Position numbers and translations under genes: made by a program. From positions 1 to 9,703 of the forward strand of contig JBOFWM010000111.1 of assembly GCA_051653625.1 (NCBI GenBank): 9,703 nucleotides of DNA. Direction: 5' to 3'. Positions 1-6,806 of the stretch are shown here, one piece after another. The number at the start of each line of letters is the position of its first letter. Positions within the stretch are counted from its first letter, which is position 1. This stretch comes from SFDP01 sp051653625. GTDB lineage: Bacteria > Bacillota > Clostridia > Lachnospirales > Lachnospiraceae. The notes under the pieces were generated by a model that searched no databases, had not been told where the DNA came from, and saw nothing but the letters and a program-made list of their open reading frames with translations.

Positions 1-2
1 AT

Positions 3-896
3 ACAAAAAATTCGGAAATATCACAAATGATATTGGTTGATGATTTTGAACATGGTTTAGAATATAGGACAAATACAATTGAAATTTTAAAAGATCAATT
101 AGAAAATGATGTGTTATATTATGCTAGTTATAAACCAAAAAATCAAGAAAATAATCCACTACTTATATGGCTTCATGGTGGTGGTGAAGGTGGAACAGAT
201 ACAAGAATACCATTATTAGGAAATAAAGCTACAGTATTTGCAGGTGATGACTTTCAAAATATAATGGGAGGGTCTTATGTATTAGTACCGCAATGTCCAA
301 CTGTTTGGAGGAATGCTACAGGCGAGGGAAATGACTTGACAGGTGAAAATCCCACTTCGATATATACAGAAATTTTAATGGAATTGATTGAAAACTATGT
401 CCAAGAAAATTCAACTATTGATAGAAAACGTATTTATATAGGAGGTTGTTCAAATGGAGGGTATATGACAATGAATATGTTGATAAATTATCCGGAATAT
501 TTTGCAGCTGCATTTCCAATTTGTGAAGCGTATCTAGATGAGTATATATCTAATGAAGAAATTAAAAAATTAGCGAAAATTCCAATATGGTTTACTCATT
601 CAGTGGACGATACTGTTATTGATCCAGAAAAAAATACAATATCTACTTATAAAAGATTATTAGAAACAGGTGCAAAAAATACTTATTTATCATTATGGAA
701 GAATGTATATGATACAAGTGGAAAATTTAAAGATAATAATGGAAATCCTATAGTATATTTTGGACATGAATCATGGAGATACGTATTTAATAATGAATGT
801 ACAGTAGATAATGATTATGAATTTAATACCTCAATAGAACAAGTAGGAAATGGAAAAACAATTTTTGAATGGTTATCTGAGCAACAAAACAATTAG
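3..896 (+). CDS. Alpha/beta-hydrolase esterase or prolyl-oligopeptidase-like peptidase, 5' partial
   Basis: This is the catalytic domain of a serine alpha/beta-hydrolase resembling the PHB-depolymerase/LpqC and prolyl-oligopeptidase-like esterases. The frame is open from base 3 to a TAG stop. The first ATG (27) has no ribosome binding site, so I read the gene as cut by the window edge. Counting from that ATG, the oxyanion-type motif HGGGEGG is at residues 50-56, the nucleophile elbow G-C-S-N-G has Ser142, HSVDD gives the likely acid Asp195, and FGHESW gives His247, so the triad is complete. Family members often carry extra N-terminal, secreted domains, which would lie off the window. Neighbouring extracellular GH3 genes suggest, as inference only, an esterase acting on plant or mucin glycans. 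Substrate is unknown; a peptidase or acyl-esterase role is equally possible. No convincing terminator follows. Confidence 0.82.
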   Translation, partial: TKNSEISQMILVDDFEHGLEYRTNTIEILKDQLENDVLYYASYKPKNQENNPLLIWLHGGGEGGTDTRIPLLGNKATVFAGDDFQNIMGGSYVLVPQCPTVWRNATGEGNDLTGENPTSIYTEILMELIENYVQENSTIDRKRIYIGGCSNGGYMTMNMLINYPEYFAAAFPICEAYLDEYISNEEIKKLAKIPIWFTHSVDDTVIDPEKNTISTYKRLLETGAKNTYLSLWKNVYDTSGKFKDNNGNPIVYFGHESWRYVFNNECTVDNDYEFNTSIEQVGNGKTIFEWLSEQQNN

Positions 897-941
897 AATT
901 TCATATAAAAAACAATAGAAATTAGGCAAATTGATGAAACT

Positions 942-1011
942 ATTACCAAACGTGAACAAAATATGACCAGTTATGCGAATTATATCACAAAAAGTTCACA
1001 TTTGTTATAAT
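942..1011 (+). promoter_or_regulatory. Promoter module upstream of the lipoprotein GH3 gene
   Basis: A consensus TATAAT lies at 1006-1011, preceded by TG at 1003-1004, so it is an extended -10. The -35 is weak: ATCACA at 984-989 with a 16-bp spacer, placed by alignment with the second copy. A start of transcription near 1018 is expected. The whole 70-bp stretch aligns without gaps to 6681-6750, 54 of 70 positions identical, although the flanking sequence does not. A weak -35 beside conserved upstream boxes fits an activator-dependent promoter. Confidence 0.75.
945..979 (+). promoter_or_regulatory. Paired direct-repeat operator, ACCA-N4-TG boxes 21 bp apart
   Basis: Two boxes of form ACCA-N4-TG start at 945 and 966, exactly 21 bp (two helical turns) apart, each followed by an AA within six bases. 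The proximal box ends just upstream of the -35. The same pair, with the same spacing and distance to the -10, is at 6684 and 6705. Tandem sites spaced about two turns apart and abutting the -35 are typical of AraC-family activators. The identity of the regulator is an inference, since none is encoded here. Confidence 0.6.
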
Positions 1012-1020
1012 ACTTTTAGG

Positions 1021-1064
1021 CATAAGAATATACTTATGTAAGGGAGAAGTTAATTATTTAACTT
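1021..1064 (+). promoter_or_regulatory. Two-hairpin mRNA leader of the lipoprotein GH3 gene
   Basis: Two perfect inverted repeats lie between the expected transcript start and the ribosome binding site. Hairpin 1 is CATAAG/CTTATG (1021-1026 with 1033-1038, loop AATATA). Hairpin 2 is AAGTTAA/TTAACTT (1047-1053 with 1058-1064, loop TTAT). A purine stretch AGGGAG (1041-1046) sits between them. Neither hairpin has a T-run, so they are not terminators. The same order occurs at 6756-6800. A 5' stabilising structure or a translation control element is possible; no known riboswitch class is recognised. Confidence 0.5.
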
Positions 1065-1071
1065 GATATTG

Positions 1072-1078
1072 AAAGGAG
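1072..1078 (+). promoter_or_regulatory. Ribosome binding site of the lipoprotein GH3 gene
   Basis: AAAGGAG lies 10 nt before the ATG at 1089 and fixes that start. The protein then opens with a complete lipoprotein signal peptide. Confidence 0.85.
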
Positions 1079-1088
1079 AGGTAAAAAT

Positions 1089-3560
1089 ATGAAAGCAAGA
1101 AGTAAAAGACTTATTGCACTTTCTGTTGCAACAATTGTTGCTGCATCTTCAATTATGGGATGTGGTGGTTCAAAAGAAACAACACAAGAAAGTGGAAGCA
1201 CTACTGTACAAACAGCAGAAGTGGAAGAATTGGGATCAGGTACTGTAAAATGGACTGAAACAGAAACAGCAGATGGATATGTACTTGTAACAAATGAAGG
1301 TGGTAAAACATTAGGATATTCAAAAGAATCTGGAATATCACTTTTACAATCAGATGGATTTGCATTTAAAGATTTAAATAAAAATGGGATGCTTGATGCA
1401 TATGAAGATTGGCGTTTAGATGATGAAACTCGTGCTGCAAATATTGCTTCACAAATGACTGTAGAAGATGTTGCAGGTTTGATGTTATTTAGTGGACATC
1501 AACGTGATGTTACTGCAGAGTTAACAGAAGATCAAAAAACATTCTTAGATATGGGACTTCGTTCAGTATTAAATGCAGCATCGGCATCAGCTTCAGAAGA
1601 CCAAGCAGCATGGGCAAACTCAATGCAAGCTTATGTAGAAGGTATGGGACTTGGAATTCCTGTAGGAATTAGTACAGATCCACGTAGTTCGGGAGTATCT
1701 GTATGGCCAGGTAACTTTGCATTAGCATCAACATTTGACCCTTCAATTGCATTAGAAGCAGCAAATCAACTTGCAATTGAATATCGCGCACTTGGTATTA
1801 GCACACTTTTAGGACCTCAAACAGATCTTGCAACAGAACCACGTTGGAGTCGTGTAAATGGTACTTATGGTGATGATCCAGCACTTTCTCGTGATATGGC
1901 ACAAGCAGCAGTAAGTGGTAGTCAATCAACATATGAAAATGGAACAGATTTAGGATGGGGAGCAGACAGTGTTTTAGCAATGATTAAACATTGGCCAGGA
2001 GATGGTGCTGGTGAATCAGGTCGTGAATCACATAATTTCTGGGGAAAATATACTGTTTATCCTGGGGATGCGTTTAATACACATTTAATTCCATTTGTGG
2101 ATGGTGGGTTTAACCTTACAGATAGTATTACAGGTTCTGCAGCAGCAGTTATGACTTCTTATTCAATTGCATGGAGTGAAGATGAAGCATATGGAGAATT
2201 AGTTGGTTCAGCATATAGTGACTACAAAAATCAATTACTTCGTGAAACTTACGGATATGATGGTATTATTTGTACTGACTGGAGTATTCTTGCAGATGGA
2301 ACAAGAACATGGGGGGTAGATGATTTGACACCTGGTGAGCGTTTCTATAAAGCATTAATGGCTGGAACTGATCAATTAGGTGGATTTAATAATCCAGAAC
2401 CAATCTTAGAAGCATATGAAATTGGAGTTGATGAAATTGGAGAAGAAGCAATTTTAGCTCGATTCCAAGAATCAGGAGCTCGTCTTGTAAAAGGGTTTTT
2501 CTATACTGGATTATTTGATAATCCTTATGTAGATGTTGCAAATGCAAAAGCAGTTGTTGGAAATGATGAAGCAGTTGCAGCAGGTTTAGCAGCACAAGAA
2601 AAATCAGTAATTATGTTAAAAAATGAAGATGAAACAATTAAAGCTGCGGAAACAGGAGCAGAAAAAGCGACTGTATATATTCCAATGGTTTATATTTCAG
2701 AAATGACTACAGTTTCTGGAGGGGGAGGAGCTAGTATTACAGCCCCATCATGGACATTGCCAGTAGACTTAAAAGTTGCAAATGAATTGTTTAATGTTGT
2801 TACTGATACTCTTTCAACAGAAATGACTGGTCCAGAAGATAAAGATGGAAATGCAACATATTCATATGAAGATATTATTCGTGCATCAGCGCAAGAAATT
2901 GCAGCATGTGATTATGCATTAGTAATTATTCAAAATCCATTAAATGGTGGATATGCAGGTGGATATAACTTAGAAACTGAAGAATATGAGCCAATTACAT
3001 TACAATATGGTGAATATACAGCATTAAGTGAAGGTGTGCGCGCAGAATCACTTGCAGGAGATATGATTGAAAGTGAAGAAGCAGATCCATACGGTGTTCA
3101 AAAAGTATTAGTAAAAGAAAATCGTTCGTACTATGGAAAATCTTTTACAGCGTATAATAGTTCGGCAATTGATACAATTGAATATGCAGCAAAAAATCTT
3201 TCTTCTACTGGTAAATTAGTTGTTGCTGTAAATGCAGCTAATCCATTTGTTCCAGCAGAATTTGAAGAAAAAGCTGATGCAATTTTAACAGGTTTTAGCA
3301 TTAACAATATTTTATTTATGCGTGCACTTGCAGGAGAATTTGAACCAACAGGATTATTACCAATTCAATTACCAGCAAGCATGGATGCTGTTGAAGCACA
3401 ACTTGAAGATGTACCACGTGACATGGAATGTTATGTAGATTCAACTGGAAATACATATGATTTTGCATTTGGATTAAACTGGTCTGGCGTAATTTCTGAT
3501 GAACGTACAGAAAAATACAATGTTGCACCATTAACAGAGCCTGCCAATAAAGGTAAATAA
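1089..3560 (+). CDS. Lipoprotein glycoside hydrolase family 3 enzyme, canonical domain order
   Basis: This is a probable secreted exo-beta-glycosidase (beta-glucosidase-like) anchored as a lipoprotein. Residues 1-24 are a signal peptide (KARSKR, hydrophobic core, SIMG) before lipobox Cys25, followed by a Ser/Thr/Glu-rich linker. At 95-106 there is a complete EF-hand-type loop, D-x-N-x-N-G-x-x-D-x-x-E, ending in YEDW. The GH3 N-terminal barrel follows: EPRWSR near 250-255, KHWPGDG at 300-306, and nucleophile Asp397 in GIICTDW. The GH3 C-terminal domain spans roughly 495-800, ending with a degenerate FGLNWSG at 794-800 and no fibronectin-III domain. The usual GEG-type acid/base motif is not visible; the corresponding stretch reads NPLNGGYAGGY (616-626). 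Substrate is unknown. The gene has its own promoter and a strong terminator directly behind it, so it is probably transcribed mainly alone. Confidence 0.92.
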   Translation: MKARSKRLIALSVATIVAASSIMGCGGSKETTQESGSTTVQTAEVEELGSGTVKWTETETADGYVLVTNEGGKTLGYSKESGISLLQSDGFAFKDLNKNGMLDAYEDWRLDDETRAANIASQMTVEDVAGLMLFSGHQRDVTAELTEDQKTFLDMGLRSVLNAASASASEDQAAWANSMQAYVEGMGLGIPVGISTDPRSSGVSVWPGNFALASTFDPSIALEAANQLAIEYRALGISTLLGPQTDLATEPRWSRVNGTYGDDPALSRDMAQAAVSGSQSTYENGTDLGWGADSVLAMIKHWPGDGAGESGRESHNFWGKYTVYPGDAFNTHLIPFVDGGFNLTDSITGSAAAVMTSYSIAWSEDEAYGELVGSAYSDYKNQLLRETYGYDGIICTDWSILADGTRTWGVDDLTPGERFYKALMAGTDQLGGFNNPEPILEAYEIGVDEIGEEAILARFQESGARLVKGFFYTGLFDNPYVDVANAKAVVGNDEAVAAGLAAQEKSVIMLKNEDETIKAAETGAEKATVYIPMVYISEMTTVSGGGGASITAPSWTLPVDLKVANELFNVVTDTLSTEMTGPEDKDGNATYSYEDIIRASAQEIAACDYALVIIQNPLNGGYAGGYNLETEEYEPITLQYGEYTALSEGVRAESLAGDMIESEEADPYGVQKVLVKENRSYYGKSFTAYNSSAIDTIEYAAKNLSSTGKLVVAVNAANPFVPAEFEEKADAILTGFSINNILFMRALAGEFEPTGLLPIQLPASMDAVEAQLEDVPRDMECYVDSTGNTYDFAFGLNWSGVISDERTEKYNVAPLTEPANKGK

Positions 3561-3576
3561 GCCTATAAATAAAGAA

Positions 3577-3618
3577 CAGCAGGGAAGCAAAAATATTTGC
3601 AACCCTGCTGATTTTTTT
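3577..3618 (+). terminator. Strong intrinsic terminator after the lipoprotein GH3 gene
   Basis: An 8-bp stem CAGCAGGG/CCCTGCTG (3577-3584 with 3603-3610) encloses a second stem GCAAA/TTTGC (3587-3591 with 3596-3600, loop AATA), separated by an AA/AA internal loop. Seven T follow at 3612-3618. It lies 16 bp after the stop and only 43 bp before the next gene's start codon. The short gap has a good ribosome binding site but no convincing promoter, so the downstream gene may depend on partial readthrough. Confidence 0.92.
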
Positions 3619-3644
3619 AAAACTTAAAATTAGGTTAACAAAAT

Positions 3645-3651
3645 AAGGAGG
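3645..3651 (+). promoter_or_regulatory. Ribosome binding site of the first reversed-order GH3 gene
   Basis: AAGGAGG, a near-perfect Shine-Dalgarno, is 10 nt before the ATG at 3662. It selects that start over the ATG four codons further on. Confidence 0.88.
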
Positions 3652-3661
3652 TTGTAAAAAA

Positions 3662-6529
3662 ATGAAAGCAAAAATGTCAACAAAAAAATTTACGGCAATA
3701 TGGTCAAGTGTAGTAGCTATATTACTTGTAATAACACTTGTAGCAAATATTGCAGCAAATATATTTAGTGGCTATATGGATCTCTTTTTTGGAACAGGAG
3801 AAATGATAATCACAACTGCAGAAGGTGCAGATGAATGGGATAGTGAATATTATAAACTTGATTATACAAAAGCAGATGTTAAAAAAGCAGCCAATGAATT
3901 AGTTGAAGAAATTGAAGGTGAAGGTATTGTTTTAATGAAAAACAATGGAGTCTTACCTTTAACAGATAAAGCAAAAATTACATTATTTGGACGAAGTGCA
4001 GCTGATCCAGTATATGGTGGATCAGGATCAGGTGCTGTGAAATTAGATTCTGTAGTAGATTTACATTCAGGTCTTAAGAGTGCAAGATTTGATATTAATG
4101 AAACAGTGTATAGTATTTTAAGTAGTTATACAGAACCAAAAGGTGTTATTGCAATGGATAAGCCAGAAGAATCCTCTTATTATATAGGAGAGATGCCTGT
4201 ATCTGGATATACAAGTGAAGCAATATCAAGTTTTTCTAACTACAACGACGCAGCTGTAATTGTAATTGGTCGTGGAGGTGGAGAAGGTGGTGACTTAACA
4301 CAAGATATGAAAGGTTGGGATAACAACTATGTGGATAGTCAACATCAATTAGAACTTACACAAGATGAATTAGATGCAATTGCTCTTGCAAAAGCAAATT
4401 TTGAGAATGTTGTAGTTTTAATCAATGCAAGTTCAGCTATGGAACTTGGAGTATTAGAAGATGATGAAGATATTGATGCGATTGTATGGATTGGATCACC
4501 AGGACAAACAGGATTTAATGCAGTTGGTAATGTATTAGCTGGTACAATTAATCCATCAGGACGTACAGTAGATATCTATCCAGCGGATTTTACAAAGGAT
4601 CCAACTTTTGTTAATTTTGGTGATTATAAATATACAAATATTAGTAAATCAAATGCAATGGGTGATGGATATTTTGTGCAATATGAAGAAGGTATTTATA
4701 TTGGATATCGCTATTATGAAACTGCAGCAGTAGAAGGCTTTATAAATTATGATGAAGCAGTTGTATATCCATTTGGATATGGATTGTCTTATACTGATTT
4801 TAGTTGGGAAGTTGTAGGACAAAAGTTAGGTAATGAAAAAGAAGATATTACGGTAGATGTTAAAGTTACAAATACAGGGGCTGTAAGTGGAAAAGAAGTT
4901 GTACAATTATATTATACTGCACCTTATACTAAAGGTGGTATTGAAAAATCAGAAGTTGTTTTAGGTGCATTTGCTAAAACAGGTCTATTAGCTCCAGGTG
5001 AGTCGGAAACAGTAACCCTTACTTTAGCAGTAGAAGAAATGGCTTCTTATGATTATATAAATCACAAAGCTTATGTTTTAGATTCTGGTGATTACATTTT
5101 AAGTTTACGTACAGATTCACATACTATAAAAGAAAGTTGTGATACAATTGTTTATAATTTAAATAATACAATTGTATATAGTGGAGAAAACCATCGTGAA
5201 AGTGATAATATAGCTGTAACAAATCAATTTGATGACATTTCTGAAGGAATTAAAGTGAATATGTCACGTGCAGATTTTGCAGGGACATTCCCAACAGCTC
5301 CAGTTGGAGATGATTTTGTGGCAAGCGAAACAACAATTGCTGGATATCAAGCGTATAGTGCAAAAAATAATGAAGATCCAGATGCAGTTATGCCTAATAC
5401 AAATGAAAAAAATGGATTAAAACTTATTGATATGCGTGGATTACCATATGATGATGAATCATGGGAATTATTATTAGATCAATTAAAAGTTGATGATATG
5501 GCAAAATTAGTGTTAAATGGTATGTATGCTACTGTAAATATTCGTTCAATTGGGAAACCAGCAACAGTAGATTTTGATGGCCCAGCAGGTATTAGCTCTT
5601 ATATGACAAGCTTAAGTAGTACAGCTTATCCATCAGAAGTAGTAATTGCGTCGACATTTAATTTAGATTTGGTATATCGTATGGGTGTAATGGTCGGTAA
5701 TGAAGCATTAGTAAATGGTGTAAATGGTTGGTATGCACCAGCAATGAATATTCATAGAAGTCCATTTGCAGGAAGAAATTTTGAATATTATTCAGAAGAT
5801 CCATTACTTTCTGGAATGATGGGAGCAGCATGTGTAACTGGTGCTTCAACAAAAGGTGTTTATACTACAATTAAGCATTTTGCATTAAACGATCAAGAAA
5901 CAAATCGTATTAATAATGGTGTAAGTTCATGGGTGAATGAGCAAGCAATGCGTGAAATTTACTTAAAACCATTTGAATATACAGTAAAAAATTCTACACA
6001 AACGATTAGCGCAATAACAGGAGAAGATGGTAGCAGAAGTGAAATTGAAATGAATGGTGCAACTGCTGTTATGAGTTCATTTAATCGTATAGGCTCTACA
6101 TGGGCTGGTGGTTCTTATCCGTTGATGCAAACTGTTCTTCGTGATGAATGGGGATTTGAAGGTTTTGCAATTACTGACTTTGATTTATATGAATATATGT
6201 ATCCAGATCAAAGTATTGCGGCAGGGACAGATTTAATCTTATCAACAGATGCTATGAAGAGTTTAGAAGATACTACAAGCGCAACAGCTGTAACTAATTT
6301 AAGAAAAGCTAGTAAAAATATTCTTTATACAGTTGCGCATTCAAATGCAATGAATGGTGTTGCTCCAGGTAGTATTATTACATACAAAACAGCACCATGG
6401 GTATTTGTGATGTATGCTGTAGATGGTGTAATCGCACTTATCGCAATCGTACTTATTTTTATGATTTTAAATAGAAATAAGAAATCAAAAAAAGTAATAT
6501 TAGAAAGTACAAATTCAGAAAGTAAATAA
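3662..6529 (+). CDS. GH3 enzyme with reversed domain order, anchored at both ends
   Basis: This is a membrane-bound glycoside hydrolase family 3 enzyme, probably a beta-glucosidase or related exo-glycosidase facing outwards. In order: a short basic N-terminus; a membrane helix at about 11-35; the GH3 C-terminal-type domain (about 75-380) with YGGSGSG (118-124) and RGGGEGGD (204-211), where Glu208 is the candidate acid/base; FGYGLSYTDF at 371-380; a fibronectin-III-like domain (about 392-485); a linker; then the GH3 catalytic barrel (about 600-895). The barrel shows GRNFEYYSEDP (704-714), KHFALNDQE (738-746) and nucleophile Asp839 in GFAITDF. A second helix at about 912-936 precedes a lysine-rich tail, so both ends should be cytoplasmic. 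The same reversed order is known in Ruminococcus albus and Butyrivibrio GH3 enzymes. It is a paralogue of the gene at 6830, with about 20 extra residues near 779-798. Confidence 0.92.
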   Translation: MKAKMSTKKFTAIWSSVVAILLVITLVANIAANIFSGYMDLFFGTGEMIITTAEGADEWDSEYYKLDYTKADVKKAANELVEEIEGEGIVLMKNNGVLPLTDKAKITLFGRSAADPVYGGSGSGAVKLDSVVDLHSGLKSARFDINETVYSILSSYTEPKGVIAMDKPEESSYYIGEMPVSGYTSEAISSFSNYNDAAVIVIGRGGGEGGDLTQDMKGWDNNYVDSQHQLELTQDELDAIALAKANFENVVVLINASSAMELGVLEDDEDIDAIVWIGSPGQTGFNAVGNVLAGTINPSGRTVDIYPADFTKDPTFVNFGDYKYTNISKSNAMGDGYFVQYEEGIYIGYRYYETAAVEGFINYDEAVVYPFGYGLSYTDFSWEVVGQKLGNEKEDITVDVKVTNTGAVSGKEVVQLYYTAPYTKGGIEKSEVVLGAFAKTGLLAPGESETVTLTLAVEEMASYDYINHKAYVLDSGDYILSLRTDSHTIKESCDTIVYNLNNTIVYSGENHRESDNIAVTNQFDDISEGIKVNMSRADFAGTFPTAPVGDDFVASETTIAGYQAYSAKNNEDPDAVMPNTNEKNGLKLIDMRGLPYDDESWELLLDQLKVDDMAKLVLNGMYATVNIRSIGKPATVDFDGPAGISSYMTSLSSTAYPSEVVIASTFNLDLVYRMGVMVGNEALVNGVNGWYAPAMNIHRSPFAGRNFEYYSEDPLLSGMMGAACVTGASTKGVYTTIKHFALNDQETNRINNGVSSWVNEQAMREIYLKPFEYTVKNSTQTISAITGEDGSRSEIEMNGATAVMSSFNRIGSTWAGGSYPLMQTVLRDEWGFEGFAITDFDLYEYMYPDQSIAAGTDLILSTDAMKSLEDTTSATAVTNLRKASKNILYTVAHSNAMNGVAPGSIITYKTAPWVFVMYAVDGVIALIAIVLIFMILNRNKKSKKVILESTNSESK

Positions 6530-6536
6530 CTACAAC

Positions 6537-6573
6537 AAAAGGGCTGTCACTTGAAAAATGATTCAGCCCTTTT
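6537..6573 (+). terminator. Intrinsic terminator after the first reversed-order GH3 gene
   Basis: AAAAGGGCTG (6537-6546) pairs with CAGCCCTTTT (6564-6573) around a 17-nt loop, 7 bp after the stop codon. The A-tract before and T-tract after the GC core make it potentially bidirectional. It separates the upstream genes from the promoter at 6681-6750. Confidence 0.88.
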
Positions 6574-6680
6574 ATGTTTTGAAAATAATAGTAAATAATT
6601 CTTCTTTCATACACGTTATATTTTTATTTTTCAAAATTTGGTTAATTTATTTAAAAATAATTGGTAAATAAATACATCTA
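6574..6680 (+). other. Non-coding AT-rich stretch before the second promoter module
   Basis: I see no gene here. The only structure noted is TTGGTAA at 6661-6667, an inverted copy of TTACCAA at 6682-6688. It might be a further, reversed regulator site or chance in AT-rich DNA. Confidence 0.4.
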
Positions 6681-6750
6681 ATTACCAAATATGTTCGAAA
6701 TATAACCAATTGTGCAAATCATTTCACAAAAGGATTATATTTGATATAAT
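6681..6750 (+). promoter_or_regulatory. Promoter module upstream of the second reversed-order GH3 gene
   Basis: TATAAT at 6745-6750 is preceded by TG at 6742-6743 (extended -10). TTCACA at 6723-6728 is a 5-of-6 match to the -35 consensus with a 16-bp spacer. Transcription should start near 6757. The module aligns without gaps to 942-1011 (54 of 70 identical), so the two genes probably respond to the same signal. Confidence 0.78.
6684..6718 (+). promoter_or_regulatory. Paired direct-repeat operator, second copy
   Basis: ACCA-N4-TG boxes start at 6684 and 6705, 21 bp apart. The proximal box starts 40 bp before the -10, exactly as in the first promoter. All four boxes in the window keep ACCA and TG while the four bases between them vary, as expected for a protein contact pattern. 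An AraC-type activator is the best guess. An overlapping palindrome TGTG...CACA (6711-6728) is an alternative site but is poorly kept in the first copy. Confidence 0.6.
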
Positions 6751-6755
6751 GAACG

Positions 6756-6800
6756 ATGCAAAATAAAGATTTTGCATGAGGAGAGGTTGAAAAATCAACT
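6756..6800 (+). promoter_or_regulatory. Two-hairpin mRNA leader of the second reversed-order GH3 gene
   Basis: Hairpin 1 is a perfect 9-bp stem, ATGCAAAAT/ATTTTGCAT (6756-6764 with 6769-6777, loop AAAG), at the expected 5' end of the transcript. A purine stretch GAGGAGAG (6778-6785) follows. Hairpin 2 is GTTGA/TCAAC (6786-6790 with 6795-6799, loop AAAA), with a possible extra G-U pair. Order and purine linker match the leader at 1021-1064. In hairpin 2 an A-T pair of the first leader is a G-C pair here. No T-run follows. Confidence 0.5.
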
Positions 6801-6806
6801 AAATTT

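Noticed and set aside
27..29. The ATG at 27 as the true start of the first gene
   Set aside because: There is no Shine-Dalgarno upstream and the frame stays open to the window edge.
897..923. A terminator after the first gene (AATTTC with GAAATT)
   Set aside because: The stem is only 6 bp with a 15-nt loop and no T-run follows.
1012..1088. A known riboswitch or T-box in the leader
   Set aside because: The leader is about 70 nt with two simple hairpins, and shows no conserved riboswitch core, T-box sequence or terminator.
3625..3630. A promoter -10 (TAAAAT) for the gene at 3662
   Set aside because: There is no -35 at 16-18 bp upstream, where the terminator stem lies, and no extended -10 TG.
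6713..6726. A CcpA cre-like site, TGCAAATCATTTCA, over the -35
   Set aside because: The outer bases fit, but the central CG typical of cre is TC, and the equivalent bases at 974-987 fit worse. I kept the direct repeats as the better model.
6711..6728. A Crp-like palindrome TGTG...CACA
   Set aside because: The half-sites are too far apart for the Crp consensus, and the first promoter does not keep the outer arms.
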